Shown here piece after piece: positions 6,229 to 8,241 of a stretch of 8,241 nucleotides of DNA; position 1 is the stretch's first letter; each line of letters begins with the position of its first letter. The stretch covers positions 1-8,241 of the forward strand of contig WQVB01000050.1 in assembly GCA_009781815.1 (NCBI GenBank), read 5' to 3'. Source of the stretch: Defluviitaleaceae bacterium. GTDB taxonomy: Bacteria; Bacillota; Clostridia; Lachnospirales; WRAX01. The notes beneath the pieces are model-generated. The model did not search any database. It saw only the letters and a list, made by a program, of their open reading frames with translations, and was not told where the DNA came from. The position numbers were made by a program, and so were the translations under genes.

Positions 6229-6516
6229 CTATTGTAACTTATTTTTCTTTTTCTTGTACGCCTTGTACTTTGTGCGAAAGCTCCAAATTGTTCCAATTAT
6301 GAAAGCAAGTCCGAAGACCCACATAAATATTGCTCGCCATAGTCCATCTGCTAAAACAAGAAATCCGACTAAAACAAAGAATGCAATGATGCCCAGATAA
6401 ACGGCTCCAGCTAAAAGTAGTAATGGATAGCGAATCCACTTGCTGCGTTTTTTATTTGTACCGACTGTTATGCCGCCATCGAGAATGATTTCAATAAAAG
6501 CTACGATGAGTTCCAT
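6229..6516 (-). CDS. Small two-helix membrane protein of unknown function
   Basis: A 95-residue protein. It starts with a short amphipathic stretch (MELIVAFIEIILDGG), then a positively charged NKKRSKWIRY segment (21-30), a hydrophobic segment at about 31-57 and a second at about 61-80, and ends in a Lys-rich tail (KAYKKKKNKLQ). Both ends are expected in the cytoplasm by the positive-inside rule. It resembles small conserved membrane proteins of Clostridia that I cannot name. The ATG at 6516 is chosen because AAGGGG lies 8 nt upstream; the GTG at 6525 abuts that site. It starts 29 bp after recR and is probably co-transcribed with it. No terminator is seen in the ~100 bp between its stop and the recR remnant downstream. 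Confidence 0.7.
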   Translation of the reverse strand: MELIVAFIEIILDGGITVGTNKKRSKWIRYPLLLLAGAVYLGIIAFFVLVGFLVLADGLWRAIFMWVFGLAFIIGTIWSFRTKYKAYKKKKNKLQ

Positions 6517-6545
6517 TGTGGCCACCCCTTACAAATTCCAATTCG

Positions 6546-7148
6546 TTATATCTCCAGCCTGCCTTGCAACGCCCGCATAAGGGTGATGCTATCAACATAC
6601 TCCAAATCTCCCCCAACAGGCACGCCATGTGCTATACGGGTGATTTTCAACCCCAAAGGCTTTAGCAACTTAGAAAGATACATTGCCGTCGCCTCCCCCT
6701 CTATATTAGGGTTAGTAGCAAGGATGATTTCTGCAATGGGGCTGTCGGCATCAAGACGGGCTAGCAACTCCTTAACCTTTAGCTCATTTGGCCCAATGCC
6801 ATCCATAGGCGATATTGCCCCATGCAATATATGATACAACCCGCCATATTCTTTGGTTTTCTCATATGCCGCCATATCTTGCGGGCTTTCGACCACCATA
6901 AGGGTGCGGGCATCTCTTTTAGAGTTGGCACAAATATAGCATATATCATCATCGGTTATATTGTAGCAATGTTTACAATATTTTGAAGTGTTTTTAGCCT
7001 CTAAAATGGCGGCAGCTAGGGCTTCTGCTCTATCTGCTGGGCCATTTAAAACATAAAAAGCCATGCGTTGGGCAGATTTTACCCCAACGCCTGGCAAGCG
7101 AGAAAACTCTTCTATAAGGCGAGAAACGTATGAGCCGTAGTAATTCAC
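6546..7148 (-). CDS. recR: Recombination mediator protein RecR
   Basis: A full-length RecR of 200 residues. RecR works with RecF and RecO to load RecA on gapped single-stranded DNA. The N-terminal helix-hairpin-helix includes LIEEFSRLPGVGVKSAQRMA (11-30). A C4 zinc finger follows with Cys58, Cys61, Cys70 and Cys73. The Toprim domain begins at LMVVESPQD (83-91) and includes the acidic site TNPNIEGEATAMYL (145-158). The C-terminus ends in VDSITLMRALQGRLEI. The start is a GTG that shares its G with the ybaB TAG stop (TAGTG), with AGGGGG about 9 nt upstream, so expression is coupled to ybaB. Its last ~85 bp are the parent of the two decayed tails found downstream. Confidence 0.97.
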   Translation of the reverse strand: MNYYGSYVSRLIEEFSRLPGVGVKSAQRMAFYVLNGPADRAEALAAAILEAKNTSKYCKHCYNITDDDICYICANSKRDARTLMVVESPQDMAAYEKTKEYGGLYHILHGAISPMDGIGPNELKVKELLARLDADSPIAEIILATNPNIEGEATAMYLSKLLKPLGLKITRIAHGVPVGGDLEYVDSITLMRALQGRLEI

Positions 7149-7486
7149 TAAAACAAGCCCCCTGGCATGCCGCCAGGCATAAGCCTACCCATTTCGGCAT
7201 TAGACATTTCTTCCACTTGGCGTAAAGCCTCGTTAATGGCGGATGTTAGAAGGTCTTGTAGCATTTCTACATCTTCAGGGTCTACAACTTCTGGGTCTAT
7301 TTTAATATCTTTTATCTCTTTTTTGCCAGTTATGGTAATGGTTATAACGCCACCACCTGCGGTAACCTCTATTTCTTTTTCGGCAAGGGCAGCTTGAGCC
7401 TCTTCCATTTGTTTTTGCATTTTTTGTGCTTGCTTCATTAGTTGGTTCATATTAGGGGGCATGCCGCCGCCAAAGCCTCTAGCCAT
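7148..7486 (-). CDS. ybaB: YbaB/EbfC family nucleoid-associated protein
   Basis: A 112-residue protein of the YbaB/EbfC family, DNA-binding dimers linked to nucleoid structure and usually encoded beside recR. The sequence shows the family plan: a Gly/Met-rich N-terminus, a long helix (NMNQLMKQAQKMQKQMEEAQ, 12-31), the VTAGGGVITITITG strands (41-54), the IKDIKIDPEVVDPEDVEML block (58-76), a second helix, and a Gly/Met-rich tail. I chose the ATG at 7486 because GGAGG lies 8 nt upstream; the ATG at 7492 is only 2 nt from it. A strong promoter sits directly upstream. The usual upstream partner, dnaX, is not adjacent here. Confidence 0.95.
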   Translation of the reverse strand: MARGFGGGMPPNMNQLMKQAQKMQKQMEEAQAALAEKEIEVTAGGGVITITITGKKEIKDIKIDPEVVDPEDVEMLQDLLTSAINEALRQVEEMSNAEMGRLMPGGMPGGLF

Positions 7487-7519
7487 ATTCATTTCCTCCG
7501 AAGGGTCAATTTTTATTAG

Positions 7520-7548
7520 ATTTTATCATATTTGATGGGCGAAGTCAA
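7520..7548 (-). promoter_or_regulatory. Sigma-A-type promoter of ybaB-recR
   Basis: On the minus strand there is a -35 TTGACT (7548-7543), an exact 17-nt spacer and a -10 TAAAAT (7525-7520) with a TG one base upstream (extended -10). Transcription would start near 7513, giving a leader of about 25 nt that contains the GGAGG site of ybaB. It likely drives ybaB, recR and the small membrane-protein gene. Confidence 0.85.
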
Positions 7549-7616
7549 TATTTCTTTGGTCTTTAGAGTGGATTTATAGCAAAGCCATCTCACGCCGTTA
7601 TCCCGCCCCCTAAGTC

Positions 7617-7711
7617 GTCATCCCGTGCTTGACACGGGATCTAATTGGAGAAGGGCGTCCTTAGTTGGGTTGCACTATCATACGTAGATCCTGAGTCAAG
7701 CTCAGGATGAC
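7617..7711. repeat. 95-bp inverted-repeat element with hairpin-forming ends
   Basis: The two 26-bp ends (7617-7642 and 7686-7711) are inverted repeats matching at 22 positions. Each end is itself a perfect hairpin: stem ATCCCGTG/CACGGGAT on the left, and ATCCTGAG/CTCAGGAT on the right when read inward. Both have the loop CTTGA. All four mismatches between the ends fall in paired positions and preserve pairing. A 43-bp core without coding capacity separates them. The element lies 9 bp past the addB stop and about 70 bp before the ybaB promoter. It resembles the REP/MITE-like intergenic repeats with GTCATCC...GGATGAC ends seen in several bacterial groups. No transposase is encoded. Confidence 0.85.
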
Positions 7712-7720
7712 AGTTTGAAG

Positions 7721-8241
7721 TTAAGAGTTCGGCTTATACATTTCTTTGATTGCCTTCGCATCCATCTCGTCCAACGCACGGTAGCTTTCCACCTCATCTT
7801 TATCTACCTTACAAATACCATGATACTCACAAAACCCACAGGGGGTCTTATCTTTAAGCTTGTATGGCATTATATCTATTTTGCCAGCCAAAATATCTTG
7901 CCCTGCTTGTTTTGCAAGGTCTCTCGCCCTTTCAAGCAAGCCTACAAAAACCTCCCCATCAACAACGCTGGTGCTTTTGAAAAAGTCTATTTTAGCATCA
8001 TGGTCTTTACCTATATTCTTCAACACACCCTCATCTGACAATACAAGACCAGACATTTTAAATTCATCAAAAAACTTCTTTTTAAAGTTTGTGGCGTCTT
8101 CAAGCTTTTCATCAAAGTTTAACATAGGGTTTAATATTTTAAAGTAAAAAGCAGCTGCGGGCAGCACCTTCAAAGCATCGCCCACGCCTTTCTTCTCTGC
8201 AAATTTTTCTATAAAAGATGCCAAATATATCATCAGCTGCA
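7721..8241 (-). CDS. addB: ATP-dependent nuclease subunit B, C-terminal part
   Basis: The C-terminal ~172 residues of AddB, which with AddA forms the helicase-nuclease that resects double-strand DNA ends in Firmicutes. The open frame continues past 8241: the codons before the first ATG read Gln-Leu, fitting the LQLMIYL segment of the RecB-type nuclease domain, so the ATG at 8233 is not the true start. Near the end, TPCGFCEYHGIC holds the C-x2-C-x5-C triad that, with an upstream Cys outside the window, binds the 4Fe-4S cluster of AddB. The gene ends 9 bp before the inverted-repeat element and 228 bp before ybaB. The assignment rests on the Cys triad and the surrounding sequence; the catalytic nuclease residues are upstream of the window. 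Confidence 0.9.
   Translation of the reverse strand, partial: QLMIYLASFIEKFAEKKGVGDALKVLPAAAFYFKILNPMLNFDEKLEDATNFKKKFFDEFKMSGLVLSDEGVLKNIGKDHDAKIDFFKSTSVVDGEVFVGLLERARDLAKQAGQDILAGKIDIMPYKLKDKTPCGFCEYHGICKVDKDEVESYRALDEMDAKAIKEMYKPNS

Noticed and set aside
6239..6439. Alternative minus-strand frame overlapping the small membrane-protein gene
   Set aside because: It has no ribosome binding site, and its product is Ser/Cys-rich shadow sequence. The 95-residue frame has a good site and a coherent two-helix topology.
5538..6632. The recR-tail repeats as a CRISPR array or integron
   Set aside because: There are only three diverged copies of a coding 3' end, with spacers of about 0.4 kb, no integrase and no palindromic attC-like structures.
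7617..7711. The hairpins after addB as an intrinsic terminator
   Set aside because: The stems are strong but neither is followed by a U-run on the minus strand. A role in transcript end protection is possible but not shown.

Overview
The window looks like a chromosomal segment of a low-to-moderate-GC member of the Bacillota, most likely Clostridia. The evidence is an AddB-type nuclease subunit, a ybaB-recR pair, strong GGAGG ribosome binding sites, sigma-A-like promoters with extended -10 boxes, and several families (DUF2785, DUF3781, EF3133-like ASCH) that I know mainly from Firmicutes. No rRNA, tRNA, transposase, integrase or CRISPR array is visible. Every gene I can support lies on the minus strand, so the natural reading order is from the high coordinates to the low ones.

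Recombination/repair end (8241 to 6546): the C-terminal part of addB with its Fe-S cysteines, then a 228-bp gap, then ybaB and recR, which share one base (TAG/GTG). The gap holds a 95-bp inverted-repeat element and a strong promoter for ybaB-recR.

recR-tail region (6545 to 5538): two small genes follow recR, one for a two-helix membrane protein and one for a protein of unknown function. After each of them lies a decayed copy of the last 80-90 bp of recR. The genuine recR end and the two copies end at 6546, 6053 and 5538, about 0.5 kb apart, so two single-gene payloads sit between three recR tails. This is the most unusual structure in the window.

Middle (5490 to 4491): a DUF2785 gene with its own promoter, which has a palindrome over the -10 box, and a clear intrinsic terminator.

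Accessory run (4470 to 164): a GNAT acetyltransferase, an ASCH-domain protein and a class I SAM methyltransferase are tightly packed, with overlaps or 2-bp gaps. After a 109-bp gap that holds a second, degenerate copy of the inverted-repeat family come two serine beta-lactamase-like hydrolases that overlap by 11 bp. The first is an in-frame fusion of a DUF3781 domain to the hydrolase, and it still carries a good ribosome binding site and ATG exactly at the domain junction. At the left edge there is a Shine-Dalgarno sequence and a possible start codon of one more minus-strand gene.

AddB (DNA end resection) and RecR (RecFOR pathway) are both recombination functions, and YbaB is a nucleoid-associated partner of that locus. 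The accessory genes look like small-molecule or RNA modification and hydrolase functions without a visible common pathway.
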